Shown: positions 1-12,579 of the stretch, in pieces
Layout of the letters: every line of letters begins with the position of its first letter
How positions within the stretch are numbered: the stretch's first letter is position 1
Assembly (NCBI GenBank): GCA_014898425.1
Contig: RCSZ01000018.1
Location: forward strand, 434,001-498,000
Length of the DNA: 64,000 nucleotides
Reading direction: 5' to 3'
Origin: Botryotinia globosa
Taxonomy: Eukaryota > Ascomycota > Leotiomycetes > Helotiales > Sclerotiniaceae
Notes under the pieces: model-generated
What the model saw: the letters and a program-made list of their open reading frames with translations, nothing else
What the model was told of the DNA's origin: nothing
Database searches by the model: none
Made by a program: the position numbers and the translations under genes

Positions 1-1118
1 ATATAATATGGTTCACCATAAATTTGAACGGAAACTTAGGAATGGCGGATCAAACGATGGATATCTCTAAGATGTGAGGACCCGACAGAGGATTGCTTGG
101 CTCATAATTAACCTTATTGGCTATACCATGCGAGGTATGGACTTTCATAACTGCAGCATTGCAGGCGATTCCTTTCACCATATCCATCGTGCTTCTGACT
201 AGGTACCTACGAAGCAATATTCACTTCCAAGGTTACCTATAGAAAGATTCGAAAGGGGCTGTAAGGTTAGTCCGTACGAGCTGAGTCGAGATATGTATCA
301 ATCGATCGGTTAATATCGGGCGCCGAGTCCGCTCTCAAAGTACGCTAGCATCAAATAGGGTAAGCGCCTCGCCGTAGTTGCCTTGCCGTGCCTTGCGTTG
401 CCTTCCGTTAGCTGATTAGATAACGGCCAACAACTGAACTTCAAGAGTCAAGATTCAAAGATCCAAAGATCCATTTCAAGAGACAGTAACAGTGGCAGTA
501 CGCGCAGTACTTGTAACATGGATGTATAAAACTTAGTCAGACAAATAATAAAGTAGAGCCACTACGACCCCAAATCAAACTTATTACATACTATATTTAC
601 TTTTACTTTGTTCCCGGTCATCCAAGGTTTATTAAGTCTAAAAGTTTATTGCAACCTACACTCTTATTAGACACTTTCTTACCAATCTAATTCTCTCACT
701 TGTTCAGGTCATCTCTACTTTTACTTACAACACCTCTTCCTTCTTCCACCGAACAACCTGAGAAGGTCTCACCGAATCCTTCGACGTTTCTCACTTTAAT
801 CATCAGGTTACATACATCAACAGTCAGTCACGCCACTCCTGACTCGTTGCTTGCTTTTGAGCGTCATTCACACCGAGATCACTTTTCTTCGGTAGCCTTG
901 TGTGCCTAGGACCTCGTCGCCTTTGACGAGCCAAGGACCCATTCACAGTCACCATTTCTTCCCAATCTAAAAAGAGAAAGGCGGCTGAGGCGATATCATA
1001 CGACGACAAGGACGAGACTCGAACCAACAAACGGATCGCCTCAGCAGCAGCAACTTTAGCATCTTCTGCAAAACCTATAACACCTCCCTCGCCACAAACC
1101 AACAGCAACAGTATCAGT
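1..1118. other. Window edge and 5' region of the RBR ligase gene
   Basis: No open reading frame with coding character was seen on either strand. The stretch holds the presumed promoter and 5' leader of the RBR ligase that starts at 1119, including pyrimidine-rich DNA from about 660 to 1000. A short imperfect repeat of the core CCTTGC lies near 372-412. A gene ending left of the window cannot be excluded. Confidence 0.5.
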
Positions 1119-2743
1119 ATGGATTCCGAGGATGACTTCATGTCTGCAGCATCAAGTGACGATGACGTTCTCATGGATGAGAGTGAGAACGAGGAGGAGT
1201 CTGAAGATGGTAACGGTATATTTTCTTGAACCCCTCATAATCACTTTCCCCACCCTGATACAGTTGCTGATATCTTTAATGCTATCTAGAGTTCGGTTTC
1301 GAAGAATCAGCACCAGACATCAGTTTCAAAGATGATAATTCCCAGAAGAAGAAGGCGACGTTCGATATTAACTACAAGGTTCATCATCCCGAAGATGTCC
1401 AAGGTCAGCAGGACGAACTTATCAACGAAGTCAACATGATACTCGACATCCGAAAAGAAGACGCAGCTATTCTCTTGAGGCATTTCAGATGGAACAAGGA
1501 ACGATTGATTGAAGATTACATGGATCGCCCGAAAAAAGTTCTTGATGACGCTGGTTTGGTGTCGAGTAAATCTGGGCCACCAAAACTTGAGGTTATACCG
1601 GATTTTGTTTGCGATATCTGCTGTGAGGACGAACCCGGCCTACAATCATTTGCTATGAAATGTGGGCACAGATACTGCGTCAACTGCTACAATCAATACC
1701 TGATTCAAAAGATTAAGGAGGAGGGAGAGGCAGCTCGTATTCAGTGTCCACATGATGGATGCCGCAGAATTATGGATAGCCACTCTCTAGATCTCCTTGT
1801 CGCTGCAGATTTGAAATCACGATATCACGAACTCCTTACCAGAACATACGTTGAGGATAAAGAATTTTTGAAATGGTGTCCCGCTCCAGATTGTCAAAAT
1901 GCTATCGAATGCGGCATCAAGAAGAAAGATCTCGATAAGGTTGTCCCAACAGTCGTATGTGATTGCAAGCATCGTTTCTGTTTTGGTTGTATCTTAGCAG
2001 ACCATCAACCTGCACCTTGTACACTGGTCAAGAAATGGTTAAAGAAGTGCGCGGATGATTCAGAAACTGCCAACTGGATTTCTGCCAACACAAAAGAATG
2101 TCCAGAATGTAATTCCACTATCGAGAAGAACGGAGGTTGCAACCATATGACATGTCGGAAGTGCAAACACGAGTTTTGTTGGATGTGCATGGGACTATGG
2201 TCGGAGCACGGTACAAGCTGGTACAATTGCAATAGATTTGAAGAGAAGAGTGGCTCCGAAGCTAGAGATGCTCAGGCCAACTCTCGAAAGTCTCTAGAAC
2301 GTTATTTGCATTACTACAATCGATATGCAAATCATGAACAGTCGGCAAAGTTGGACAAGGATATTTACCATAAGACTGAAAAGAAGATGATTCAACTTCA
2401 ATCTGCCTCGGGATTATCCTGGATCGAAGTTCAGTACCTTAACTCGGCCAGTCAAGCCTTACAAACTTGCCGTCAAACTCTTAAATGGACCTACGCTTTT
2501 GCTTTCTATCTTCAGCGCAACAATCTTACGGAGCTGTTCGAAAACAACCAAAGAGATCTCGAGATGGCCGTCGAAAATTTGTCAGAAATGTTTGAGAAAC
2601 CGGTTCAGGAACTTGCAGTTCAAAAGTTGAAGGTTGAAATTATGGACAAGACATCCTATTGCAATAAACGTCGGGTCATTCTACTTGCAGATACGGCCGA
2701 AAATCTCGCCAATGGTTCGTGGTCTTGGAGCACAAACTTCTAG
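1119..2743 (+). CDS. RBR-type E3 ubiquitin ligase, Ariadne family
   Basis: Two exons, 1119-1209 and 1290-2743, encode 514 aa; the 80 nt intron runs from GTAACG to a TAG acceptor. The N-terminus is acidic. The RBR module follows: RING1 begins at Cys138 (CDICCEDE), then the IBR cysteines, then RING2 (CPECNSTIEKNGGCNHMTC) from Cys301. The Cys in GGCNHM (about Cys314) is at the position of the catalytic cysteine that accepts ubiquitin from the E2 in HHARI-type ligases. The remaining C-terminus fits the helical Ariadne domain that autoinhibits these enzymes. Length matches the family (about 500-560 aa). The start is the first ATG in an uninterrupted acidic N-terminal frame typical of Ariadne proteins. 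The family is clear; the substrate is not predictable. It likely acts in cytosol or nucleus, with neddylated cullin-RING ligases in animals. Confidence 0.9.
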
Positions 2744-4062
2744 ATCGCACATTGTTCAGTTTTTGGTCGCTTCTCCGCTAACTTTGACTCGGTCTTGGTA
2801 GATAGCCAATAAATTTCAAAGACCAAGACGCGAGAGCAACAACCATTTTCAAGTATGCCAGAAGATTTTGTTATACCCACCATCTTTGAGTGATGGTCTT
2901 CAAGGTTCCCTCTACCAGTTTCTAGACCTTGAACGTCTTTTGTACAGTGATCAAAGTTTCTCACTGCATCCTTGGGCGTTTGTGCTGGCTTATCTTAGTC
3001 TCATTGACACTGGATGTTTCCTTTATTTTCTAAGCACCTATTGCAATTTCCTCGACCTGGAACACCTTTTTACGACACGGAAAGAATAGGTGCAAGAACA
3101 CGGTGCATAATTTTTCTTCAACTTTAGCTATCTGTCTTCATCCACTTTATCGATCATGGCGTGATGGGGTTATCATATTTGTTTTTTGCTCCTCTTGCTT
3201 GCCTTGTCTTTCCGCAAGCCGGCCGGTCCATCTATCTATGTTTTGGTGGGTATCGAATGGAAAGGAATTGGTTTGCACTGGTAGGAATTTGGTTTGGCTG
3301 GTTGCTGGTCGCTTACTTGCTTGCAATGGATTCGGGGAGTACATAGGGGTGGGTGGTGTATGATCGGATAGGGCAGGGCGTAGGTGACTGAGCTAGGTCA
3401 CTGTCTAGCAGATAAAAATAAAACCCACAAGATTGAGATTGAGAACAAGACTAGAAATAAAGTCTGATTTTAAGGACGGAATCAAAAATGAGGTGTGGCG
3501 AATCAGCGAACAGTGAACTGAGAATTGGCGATGTTAATTTGTATTTCGAGATAAAAAGCATAAAAAATTGTATCTTTCTGCTGCGTAGTATGATTTGTAA
3601 CGTCTATACCTGGTGCTTGCTGGTGCTGATACTTGTCATACTACTTGTATGCTTCACCCATTTGAAGCTTGGGCAAGTTTCCTAGATTGAAATAGCACTT
3701 GGAATAGAGCATATTGACTCGACCTATGAAAAGCACGAGACTGGTGCCTATAGCGAAGCGTTGAGATTCAAACAGCACAATCACAATTCACCAATTGAGC
3801 GAAGAAAAAGGCATAATCATCAAGTATCTCTCTTGAAATTCACTACATAGCATTCGTATCTGTCATATCGTACGTAGTGTAGACAGTCTTGCTATCTGAT
3901 AATATACAGGTGTACCTAGCTTATAGGTATGGTGCCAGCAGAGTGGAAAGGGTATGAAAACAACATTGAAGGGAAAGCCAAAATAGAAACGCTTTTTATT
4001 TTCGCACGTAGAGGAAAGGGAATAGTTAAGAGTTAGTGATTCTGAGTGCCCATGAATAATAC
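2744..4062. other. Spacer between convergent genes
   Basis: This 1.3 kb lies between the 3' ends of the RBR ligase gene and the MAM33 gene, so it should hold two 3' UTRs. Short ORFs occur but none has domain character or splice partners. No tRNA or repeat array was seen. Confidence 0.6.
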
Positions 4063-5067
4063 TTAAGCCTCGACGAATCCCTTAACATTCTTCAACCATC
4101 TCAAGTACTCCTTCTGTTCCTTCACATCAATGTAGTCGGGCACGAAAATCGCTAATGCCTGGTTGATTCCCCGCTCATCCAAATATCTCTCCATCAATAC
4201 CTGTAAATCCTCGTCCAGGTTTCCGTAAGGAGGTCCGACATACATATCTTGACGTTGGTGGACAGCCTCGGTAGTCTTCGCATAGGCGTGCGCAGCGTCC
4301 GCATAGTAGTATACGTTGTCGATGACGATCATGCCATCCTCGGCGACGGTTTCAATGGCGAGCGCACCTTTGCCCTTCTTCTCGACGATGATGTTTACGC
4401 GGGTGGGGAAGCCGTGGGACTCGCCTTCGGTGTCGGAGAGGTGTTCAGGGTCTAGCTCCGAGGGGTCGGCGGGGTCGATGTTGGGGTCTTCGTCGGACAT
4501 GGCGCGGTCTTGGAATTCGTCGGAGTCGGGGTCGTAGGCGTTCAGGTCGGCGATGGAGAAGGAGACGCGGATTCTGTGAGTGAGGTGAAGGTTAATTTGG
4601 AGATTCCTTACTTTTTGAAGGTTGTGAAGAATGGGAAGAAGAAGAATATTTAAAGGAAAATAGGTAGATAGAAGAGGTTAACTCAGAGGAGACAGCAAAG
4701 AAATAACGTACTTCTCATCACCAAAGCTTCTAGTCAAAACAACCTCTTCCTGCCCAGGTGTATCAAGAATCTCAAAAGGACCATTCTCCATATAATCCTT
4801 TACGCTTGTAGGAAGTTCCTCATGCTCTTTCATCTCCTCCTCCATTTGGATCTCGCTGGCGAGCTTTTCGGCCAGCTCGGCATCGCTTTCTGGAGCAGCA
4901 GACTTGGCTCTGATGCTGGAAGTGGAAAATGCAGATGCGCATTGGAGTCTTGAAGCGGGGAAAGCGGTTTGGAGGAGAGAGGGTCGGGTTGCGGTTTTGA
5001 TGGCGGCGTTGGTGAGACCGCGGGCAACTCGTGGTGCTGAGCGGGTGAGAGTACGGAGGGAAAGCAT
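4063..5067 (-). CDS. MAM33: Mitochondrial acidic matrix protein, p32/MAM33 family
   Basis: Two exons, complement 5067-4712 and 4573-4063, encode 288 aa. The intron (138 nt, GTACGT..CACAG) interrupts the conserved segment that reads FGDEKIRVSFSIADLNAY once joined, which supports the junction. Residues 1 to about 50 are rich in Arg, Ser and Ala without acidic residues, a typical mitochondrial presequence. The rest is acidic and ends with the p32 signature region around LDEDLQVLMERYLDERG and a final helix before KGFVEA. Known p32/C1QBP proteins form doughnut-shaped trimers in the matrix and support mitochondrial translation and respiratory function. An ATG farther upstream (5193) is in frame, but the sequence behind it is not presequence-like, so Met at 5067 was preferred. 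The family assignment is firm; the exact molecular role is not. Confidence 0.9.
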
Positions 5068-5520
5068 GATGAATTTGTTTATGCTTTGGTTTCGAATTGA
5101 GTTTTTGGGGTTGATGTGATATAAATTTGGGGTATGGAAGATTTTACAATTTGATCTCTTGAGCTCGCCTGTGAGGGAACTTTTTTTGAGCACGAAAATA
5201 AAGGTGGATCTTGTAAATTTGAGATGATTTCATAGGCTGTTTTCACAAAGGTATTTTCAGAGTATGAATTAATTTGATTGGCTTTTTAGGTATTAGCGAC
5301 TACTCCGTATGTGATAGAAATGTGTTTTATTATTTTAAGTTCGTTATTTGTAGATTTGTTGAATATCTCAACTCTATTCAAAGTTTCAAACATGCAAACA
5401 TGCAAACCCCATAGCACAAATAACAACAATATCGTCCGAACCATATCATCCGCAATTTGCTCCCGCAGTTTTTGGTATTGATATAAACTCCACTAACGCC
5501 GCCAGTTCTGCTTAACTCAA
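5068..5520. other. Upstream region of MAM33 and 3' region of TMA16
   Basis: About 450 bp that should hold the MAM33 promoter and the TMA16 3' UTR. No coding ORF, RNA gene or tandem repeat was recognised. Confidence 0.55.
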
Positions 5521-6237
5521 TCATGAAGATCCTTTGGGTGGGAATTTAGTCTCTTGAATATGTCCACTGCTCGACAAGCGCACCCATTTCAAGGTGTTAA
5601 GATATGACCAGGTGGATTTTTCCCAAAGTGCAAAAGCCATTACATTATCCGAATCAGTGAGGTCTGGTAGATCTATATGTTGTTAGTCGTTGACTTCAAG
5701 GTCTCTCGGGTAGAGTGTTGACGAACAGAATCCATTTTCGTATTCTTTCTCGTCCGCTGCGATTTTGATTTTCAAGAGGTCCTCTCTTGTACTCGCAGGT
5801 CGTCCAGGACGACGCTCTTTCTTTATAGCATTAAGCTCTTCATCGTTTTGATGTACGAAACTGGATATATTGTGGTTAGACGAAAATCGTTGGAAGTATA
5901 GTTGTTTAGGGGACCGCATTACGTTTTTATGAGACTATGAATCGCATCAAGCTCGAGTGGCTTCACTCCATTTTCTTTTATGGCATTTTGGAAATAAAGA
6001 GCTCGCTCCACTATGATATTATGTTAATTGAATTGAAGCTTGCACGCATAGGGCGAAGTACATACGTATGGGACGATTATGTCTCTTTCTCTCAGCAGCC
6101 ATTCTTTCTAATTTATCATCTCTTCCTCCTGCTCTTCTTAAACTCATAGAATCCCGAGATCCTTCGTGTAAAGCTGTCACCTCTCCTCCTCTCTTCTTCG
6201 AGATATGCTTCGATGTTTTCTTAAGACTTTTTGGCAT
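5521..6237 (-). CDS. TMA16: Translation machinery-associated protein 16
   Basis: Four small exons, complement 6237-6066, 6010-5923, 5860-5727 and 5672-5521, join in frame to 181 aa. The N-terminus (MPKSLKKTSKHISKKRGG, then ALHEGSRDS and LRRAGGRDDKLE) is the basic TMA16 start. The middle carries KKERRPGRPASTREDLLK, and the end has the PDLTDSDNV and WSYLNTLKWVRLSSSG motifs of the family. Introns are 53-55 nt. Intron 1 starts GTATGT, intron 2 GTAATG, and intron 3 uses GTTCGT with a good CTAAC branch site before its acceptor. TMA16 binds nuclear pre-60S ribosomal particles, so this is a ribosome biogenesis gene. It is divergent from EXO1 across 568 bp. The exon chain is supported by conservation at every junction. 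Confidence 0.9.
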
Positions 6238-6805
6238 CGTGAAGGTTGTAATTGATTGATCGAAGTATATTGAATTGGACTTGTTGATGGCATGCAGGTA
6301 TAGTTGTAGATACTCGGTTCTTGAACTTTTTTTCCATATCGGAATCTTTATCGCAAAAATTCCCCGCTTGATAATTTTTAAGCTAGTAGGGATATGAGGT
6401 CACGGACTCACCTGCGAGCTTGCAAAAAAAAAAAAGGGTGCGCCGCCAATCAATTTCATGGTTGCCGTAGTGAAGCCAAAGGAAGTTCCTTGGTGTTCGA
6501 CGCGCCTTCCACACGCGTTCTTTCTATCATGCAGGTTTAATAATAAGTGGATGGACATTTTAGACTTCGAACTTTGGTATCAACGTCTTATCGACATCTT
6601 CACAACAACCTACGACAACTTCAACGACCATTGAACACTTATAAGTAATAGTATCCTCTTCCCCTTATTCATGTCTTGACTCATACATTCGTTTCATTCT
6701 TTGCTCGCCACCCTACGACATCTAATTCATGGTCAATGGCCTAATGATCCCTCGAATCTCCCTCTATTGATTCGTTTGTTTTGTGTTACTAACGTTATCG
6801 TCAAT
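6238..6805. promoter_or_regulatory. Shared divergent promoter region of TMA16 and EXO1
   Basis: This 568 bp separates the start codons of TMA16 (minus) and EXO1 (plus). It includes a poly-A run near 6425 and pyrimidine-rich DNA just before the EXO1 start. No specific factor site was identified with confidence. Confidence 0.5.
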
Positions 6806-9219
6806 ATGGGGATCAATGGTATGTGTATAATTCATTGGCAACTTCTACAAGTTTTCTTATGTTAACCACCTATAGGTCTTCTCCCTTTGCTCAAATCCAT
6901 ACAAAAGCCATGTAATCTGAAGAAGTTTGATGGCAAAACCCTCGGGGTGGACGCTTATGGCTGGCTCCATCGTGGAACCGTATCATGTGCTATGGATCTT
7001 GCTATGGGAAAGCCAACAAGAAAGTATGGAGACTGAGACAAACCTAGGAAGGAATCGCTAACCCAAAAAGCAGATATGTTGAGTATTGTATGCACCGGGT
7101 ACGAATGTTGCTCCATTTCGGCGTCACTCCTTACTTGATATTCGATGGAGATTACTTGCCAAGTAAAGCTGCGACAGAGAAGGACAGAGAAAAGCGTCGG
7201 AAAGATAGTAAGCGACTTGGGCAAGAATTATTGAATGCCGGAAAGACTTCCCAAGCGTACCTGGAATTCCAAAAGGCAGTTGATGTGACTCCTGAGATGG
7301 CCCGCCATGTTATTGATGAGTTGAAAGAGATGGGGCTACAATATATTGTAGCTCCATACGAAGCCGATGCCCAAATGGTCTACCTGGAGCGAAAAGGCAT
7401 AATTGATGGAATATTATCTGAGGACTCTGATCTCTTAGTATTCGGTGCCAAATGCCTTCTTACCAAGTTGGACCAGTATGGAAATTGTATCGAGGTCAAC
7501 AAGGCTGATTTCTGCGCTTGCAAAGATATTAACTTGACGGGCTGGTCTGATACCGAGTTTCGAAGAATGGCGATTTTAAGTGGCTGCGATTATTTGCCCA
7601 GTATGAGCAATATGGGACTAAAGACAGCCTATCGGTTGGTTCGGAAGCACAAGACGATTGAAAATGTCCTGCGTATGATTCAATTTGACGGAAAATTTCA
7701 CTTGCCGAAAAATTACCTGGAATCTTTTTATCAAGCCGAATTCACCTTTTTACATCAAAGAGTTTTCTGTCCCCAGTCACTCACCTTAGTGCACCATACC
7801 CCACCTGATCTTCCACTTACGGAAGATCAAACCCAATTTATTGGGCACGACGTTTTGCCAGAAATCGCCCAAGGAGTTGCGAAAGGCGACTTGAATCCTA
7901 TCACCAAGCAACCTATTGTCACTGGGCGCAGAAGCAAGATGGCAAATCCTTTCATGGCTTCGAAGAGATCTGTATCCACAAGCGATCTCAAGAAGGGTGT
8001 TTCAATCGAGACATATTTCAAAGCCAAGCGGACTCCTCTTGCGGAACTGGATATAAATTCCTTTACACATTCTCGTAGTCAACAGGAGGTTCTTTCTCGC
8101 AACTCTGGCTCATGGGTTGCTGAACCAGTCCGCCCTCATCTGCAACGAGCTACCACCGTTCTCGAGCCCCAGTTACCTCCTCACCCTATTTCTCAAAGAT
8201 CCGCTTCAACTGGAAGAAGAGTAACTTCGCCCACAGAGTCTCGCCCACAAAAGCGTGCTCGTCTGTGTGAAGATGATTCCTTTCTTCAAACACCGGGAAC
8301 TGACCAAAAAGTGGAAGTTGGTCGAAGCCGCTTCTTTGCAGATGGATTTGAGGATGATAGTCCAAGTGTTAACAAGGTCTCTAAGAGAAAGAATAAACAG
8401 AAGGAAGATATTACCATCTTCTCGGATGATTCCATTGAGGAAGCAATGATGAGCATTCCAGATGTCGATAATTACTTGACCAATAAGCAGCCAAAAATCA
8501 AAATTTTCAGAGAGCCTTCATTCAAATCTACTCTTGGCTCACAGCAAAGCACAAGTACGTCAACCGAGCACGATCAGACTGCAGACTCCCAGGATACAGT
8601 CCCTAGCCTCGAATATTCGACCTCCAGTAGGAATTCATCTGAGCAACCTCCATCTCCGATCCCCGAGTCGTCCACCCCGTTTTCAAGTCTGAGAAGCAGG
8701 TATTCTTTTGATGCTTCGACTCTGAGAACGCCAAAGACAATTTTCAACCAAGGTCTTCCAACTCCACCTTCCTCATCGGCCCAGTTCCAATCGCAGATCC
8801 CTGTTTCAACCAAGTTAACCACTGCAACTGCAAAGAAACCCCTTGCCACCGCTACCAGATCTGTTCTTACGCCTCTTCAGCGATTAGGTGCTGCCGCACA
8901 CAACCGCTTCAGCTTACCACCAACCCCACCAACGACTCCTATGCTTACTGCTGGTCCCATTGCCTTTCTTCGTGGGACGACCGGTCTCTCTTCCCCCGAG
9001 AACAACAAAATTAGCAAATCAAAACTGGCAGACGTTGAACCGCAATCCATTCCATTACCCCCAGCTGATGCGATTGAGGAGGCTGCTTTGAATTCAAAGG
9101 GTAGTGAAGACATGATCATACCAGACAGCGAGGGAGAGGATGAGCCATTATCACCTATCGAAGAGGGACAAAGTAAGAGTTTCGGCCTCCATTTGGGACG
9201 ATTTGTATATGCTGGTTAA
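6806..9219 (+). CDS. EXO1: Exonuclease 1, XPG/RAD2-family 5'-3' nuclease
   Basis: Exons 6806-6818, 6876-7023 and 7074-9219 encode 768 aa. The 13 nt first exon gives MGIN and joins to GLLPLLKSI, the invariant start of XPG nucleases. Catalytic carboxylates fall where the family has them: Asp30 (GVDAYGW), Asp78 (LIFDGDYLP), Glu150 and Asp152 (YEADAQ), Asp171 and Asp173 (EDSDLL), and Asp226 (SGCDYLPS). A helix-hairpin-helix-like region follows (NMGLKTAYRLV). The C-terminal half, from about residue 330, is Ser/Thr/Pro-rich and looks disordered, as in yeast and human EXO1 where it holds mismatch-repair and PCNA contacts. The protein acts in DNA end resection and mismatch repair in the nucleus. The end, LGRFVYAG, resembles other fungal EXO1 termini, so no further exon was added. 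Confidence 0.95.
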
Positions 9220-9933
9220 GGATGCTGAAGAGACCTACGCGGATATGATGAATAGTACTACGACCCTATAACACGAGAAGATATGAACACATCAACAATG
9301 CTACGAGTAAAAACGCCAATGACTTGATCGACACGCATACTACAAGCAGCAGAAGAGCATACATTATTGGATTAACTGTTACTGTTAGATTTACTATATT
9401 ATGGAGTTTGGAGCGAAGGATAAATTCCGAAATTGTGGCATGGGAGGGATAACAAAAGAGTGTTTGGTGTTGGGAGTAATAGAAAGCCAGGAGGAAGATT
9501 CATTGCGTGTTTCTCATTACAAGTGAGAAGAGAGAGATAGGAAAATAGATGAAGGCAAAAACGATTCCCTGTTGCTCTTTTTTGAGCCTCGAATAAGGCT
9601 ATTAGTTATGGTTAGGATTAGTATTGACTAGGATTGGAATGAGAAACGATAATTCGGAATGATATATTTATGCTTCATTTAGATATGCATTGAAAAACTC
9701 ACTGCGAAGTCACGATGATAGCGAAAAGTATGTTATACTGTCACCGGATTTTTTTCGTTTCTTTGGCTCAAGTCCAGGTTAGCTCCAGGAATATCTACCT
9801 AGGTAATGAGTGAAAATCCGCAAAATCCAAATCTCCGGTGAGCTTTGTAGATATTGTATCTAGCCCTGGAGGTATATATAGTTCCTCGATTCGGCGAGAA
9901 TTATAATAATGAGATGCAGGTGATTAGTTCTCT

Positions 9934-9970
9934 AGTGAGTGAGTGAGTGAGTGAGTGAGTGAGTGAGTGA
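9934..9970 (+). repeat. (GTGA)n microsatellite
   Basis: About nine perfect copies of a GTGA unit in the spacer downstream of EXO1. Confidence 0.9.
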
Positions 9971-10460
9971 AGTCAAATAAGTCAGACAAAAATTATCTAG
10001 CCAGTGCCCGGTGAACCATATTGGTACATTGGTAGTTTGGTAATTTGGAGATATGTATCGAAGAGAGAATTCGGAATAAGGGCTTGGAATTGAAAATAGA
10101 TTAAGATTTGAATCAAGATTTGAATATGGGGTTAGATTTGAACTTGGATATGAACTGGAACTGGAACTGGAATCTTAACTTGCAATTTTCAAATTTGAAA
10201 ATTCAAGTTTTAATCTTGAAGTTCAAGGTGTTTATATATTTAGTGTGGTATATGTATATGTATATGTATATAAAAATAAAAATAATATATTATATATAAT
10301 GGATATATAATTGTAGCATTGAATTTGAAAATTTGAAAATCCGAAACCTCGAAAACTTGAGTTTGGCTGTCTGGCTGATTGCCTGGTTGATTGTTTGGAT
10401 GTTAGTTGGCTTGATATAGTGATTGTGATTGTGATTGTGGTTATAGTTATAGTTGTGGTG

Positions 10461-10670
10461 GTAGATGGTAGATGGTAGATGGTAGATGGTAGATGGTAGA
10501 TAGTAGATAGTAGATGATAGATAGTAAATAATAGATAGTAAATAATAGATAGTAAATAGTAGATAGTAAATAATAGATAATAAATAGTAAATAATAAATA
10601 GTAGATAGTAAATAATAAATAATAATAGATAATAAATAGGAAATAGAATAGGAGATAAATAATATCTATA
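10461..10670 (+). repeat. Compound minisatellite of TAGATGG / TAGATAG / TAAATAA units
   Basis: Heptamer-like units shade from TAGATGG into TAGATAG and TAGTAAATAA over about 200 bp, as expected of a decaying slippage array. Six-frame translation yields only a Tyr/Leu-rich artefact. Confidence 0.85.
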
Positions 10671-10734
10671 TAATAGAATAGTAGAAGAGAATAATAGATA
10701 CTAATAACAATACAATGAACATTCCAAGAATACC

Positions 10735-10764
10735 TCCCTTCCTCCCTCCCTCCCTCCCTCCCTA
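10735..10764 (+). repeat. (CCTC)n / (CCCT)n microsatellite
   Basis: A pyrimidine tetranucleotide array, followed by CCTA repeats near 10770 and again at 10857-10875. Confidence 0.85.
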
Positions 10765-11419
10765 CCCGCCTACCTACCCAGGCTAGGTAGGTAAATAAGA
10801 TCAAGATATCATCATAAACGAATAAATATCATAGATACAATACGATATTTCGTACACCTACCTACCTACCTACTCACCTGCCTATCTATATGTATATCAT
10901 CAATTCATCCATTCAAATGATCACCAAGTCAAAGGACAAAATCTCACATATAACTAAATCATATATAATTGTACTCGAGTAATTGCAATTGTAATTGCCT
11001 ACAAATCCCACATATTCATGACATATCAACTTAATACATCGTCTGCTCCTCAATCTTCTTCACACTCCTCAGCAAGCCAGCCTACACCAGTATATCAATC
11101 AATACAAGCAAGCAGTAGCAAAAGTAAACCATACCACAATACAAGACAAAAAGAAAGGGAGAATGAGATTATCTAACGCCCGCTTGTCCAACCAGATGAT
11201 ATTTAAAAAGTGAAAAAAAGTTATAGTAACCTTATCAGGAATTCTTTTTCAAAGTAATCCCTTCCCTATCTCCCATCCATAATCTCTTGAATCCATCTTA
11301 GCCTAGCCTGTCCATATAAACTCCGGGTAAGCTTCTATGCTTTACTTTACGTGTGAAGAATATCTTCCCTATCATTCCAGTTGCCCTTGTCCCCATCCAA
11401 CCCTATCCATTTTCCATCC

Positions 11420-12579
11420 TTAAACAATAGTCTCGCTCTCCTCTCCAGTTGCAATGATAGGAACTGGTAGTCCACGATCCGGGCTTTGTAACACCAATTG
11501 CTCATGCCTCCTCGCTCTAATGAAATCGCTAAACGATCTGATCAATATGAACCATCCAACAATCATCAGCGCATACGCAAACCATTCATTACTAGCGATA
11601 TCACCGATTCCTCCACTTCCTGAATCCATTCCTGCAGTAGCAGCCGCATTAACCTTATCGGGGTCGAAATCATGAGAATTTGGATCGGGAGGTTGAGCAT
11701 ATGATGCATCATTTCCCCCTGAAGGTGGCGTAACGACATTATTTGTTCCTTTCATGTAGAAACCATATTGAATAAGCGTAATTCCGAGACCGGCACGAGA
11801 TCCATTTTTGGCAGCGTGGGTGGTATGTAATAGATATGTGAGGAGAAAACCAACAAGTTGGAAAGACATGGATATCATGGCGTTCCAGATAAAAGAGAAT
11901 AGAGAGCCAACTGGAAGACCCTCGACGTATACTTCATCTAGTCCACCAAGTCCGGGAGCGAGAATGGTGGTTTCCCAGTACGGGGGTGCGGCATCTGCGG
12001 CAGCTTGTTCGTATGTCTATCTTTCATCAGTACAAGTTCACAACACAATCACACGTATACATACAGGAGGATGTTCTTCTTGCTTCTCGCCTCTCTCAGG
12101 CTTAGCACTTAGATTCGCAAAAACACCGTCAGATCCCGAACCACCGCCATAAACCCTTCCACCTGTTGGCGGTACAAATGTCGGCACGACGGTTACTGTT
12201 CTCTGAGTAGTTGGTCGATCATCGCTCGTCGTTTCGTTCAATCTCTCCGTTGACGAAGAAGGATTTCCACGCATCAATCGTTGTCTATCATCGCCATCGT
12301 TATCCTCATCATCAGATCCATCATCAAAAGTATCCGCTAGATTTTGGTCGACGGGCGCTACGTGGTGTCGTGAAGAAGGAGAGGAGCCTCGCGATCGGAA
12401 GGATGGTGGAGGGGATGTAGGTGTCGGAGGGGTATCTTCATCGGTCGCAGATACCTATGGTAAAATGTATTAGTATGTATTCTCTTCTTTGAATTACAAT
12501 CATCCATAGCATCCACTACACACATCGTGGCGCGGATTAGGTGGGGATTACACACCCTCTCATATCGTTGCGAACTCAT
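11420..12579 (-). CDS. BSD2/Ndfip-like PY-motif membrane adaptor (DUF2370)
   Basis: Exons complement 12579-12556, 12454-12065 and 12016-11420 encode 336 aa. The N-terminal half is acidic and disordered, with a DDGSDDEDNDGDD stretch. Two PY motifs, PPTY (137-140) and PPYW (149-152), are the known docking sites for WW domains of Rsp5/Nedd4 ligases. The C-terminal half has three hydrophobic segments, at about 175-203, 207-228 and 283-299, matching the three-span Ndfip/BSD2 fold. In yeast BSD2 is an endosomal/Golgi adaptor that brings Rsp5 to metal transporters and vacuolar cargo for ubiquitination. The second intron splits the PPTY motif between its two prolines and the Thr-Tyr. The family call is strong; the metal role is inferred from yeast. 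Confidence 0.88.

Larger units (their letters stand above)
9220..11419. other. Repeat-rich 2.2 kb spacer between convergent genes
   Basis: No coding ORF is supported between the EXO1 stop and the BSD2-like stop. The block holds a tetranucleotide array, a long degenerate TAGATRG array and CCTC/CCTA arrays, listed separately. A TACCTAGGTA palindrome lies at 9796-9805. ORFs across the arrays translate only to repetitive peptides. Confidence 0.65.

Noticed and set aside
10232..10804. Minus-strand ORF of 190 codons, Tyr/Leu/Ile/Thr-rich
   Set aside because: It is a translation of the TAGATRG and CCTC arrays, not a gene.
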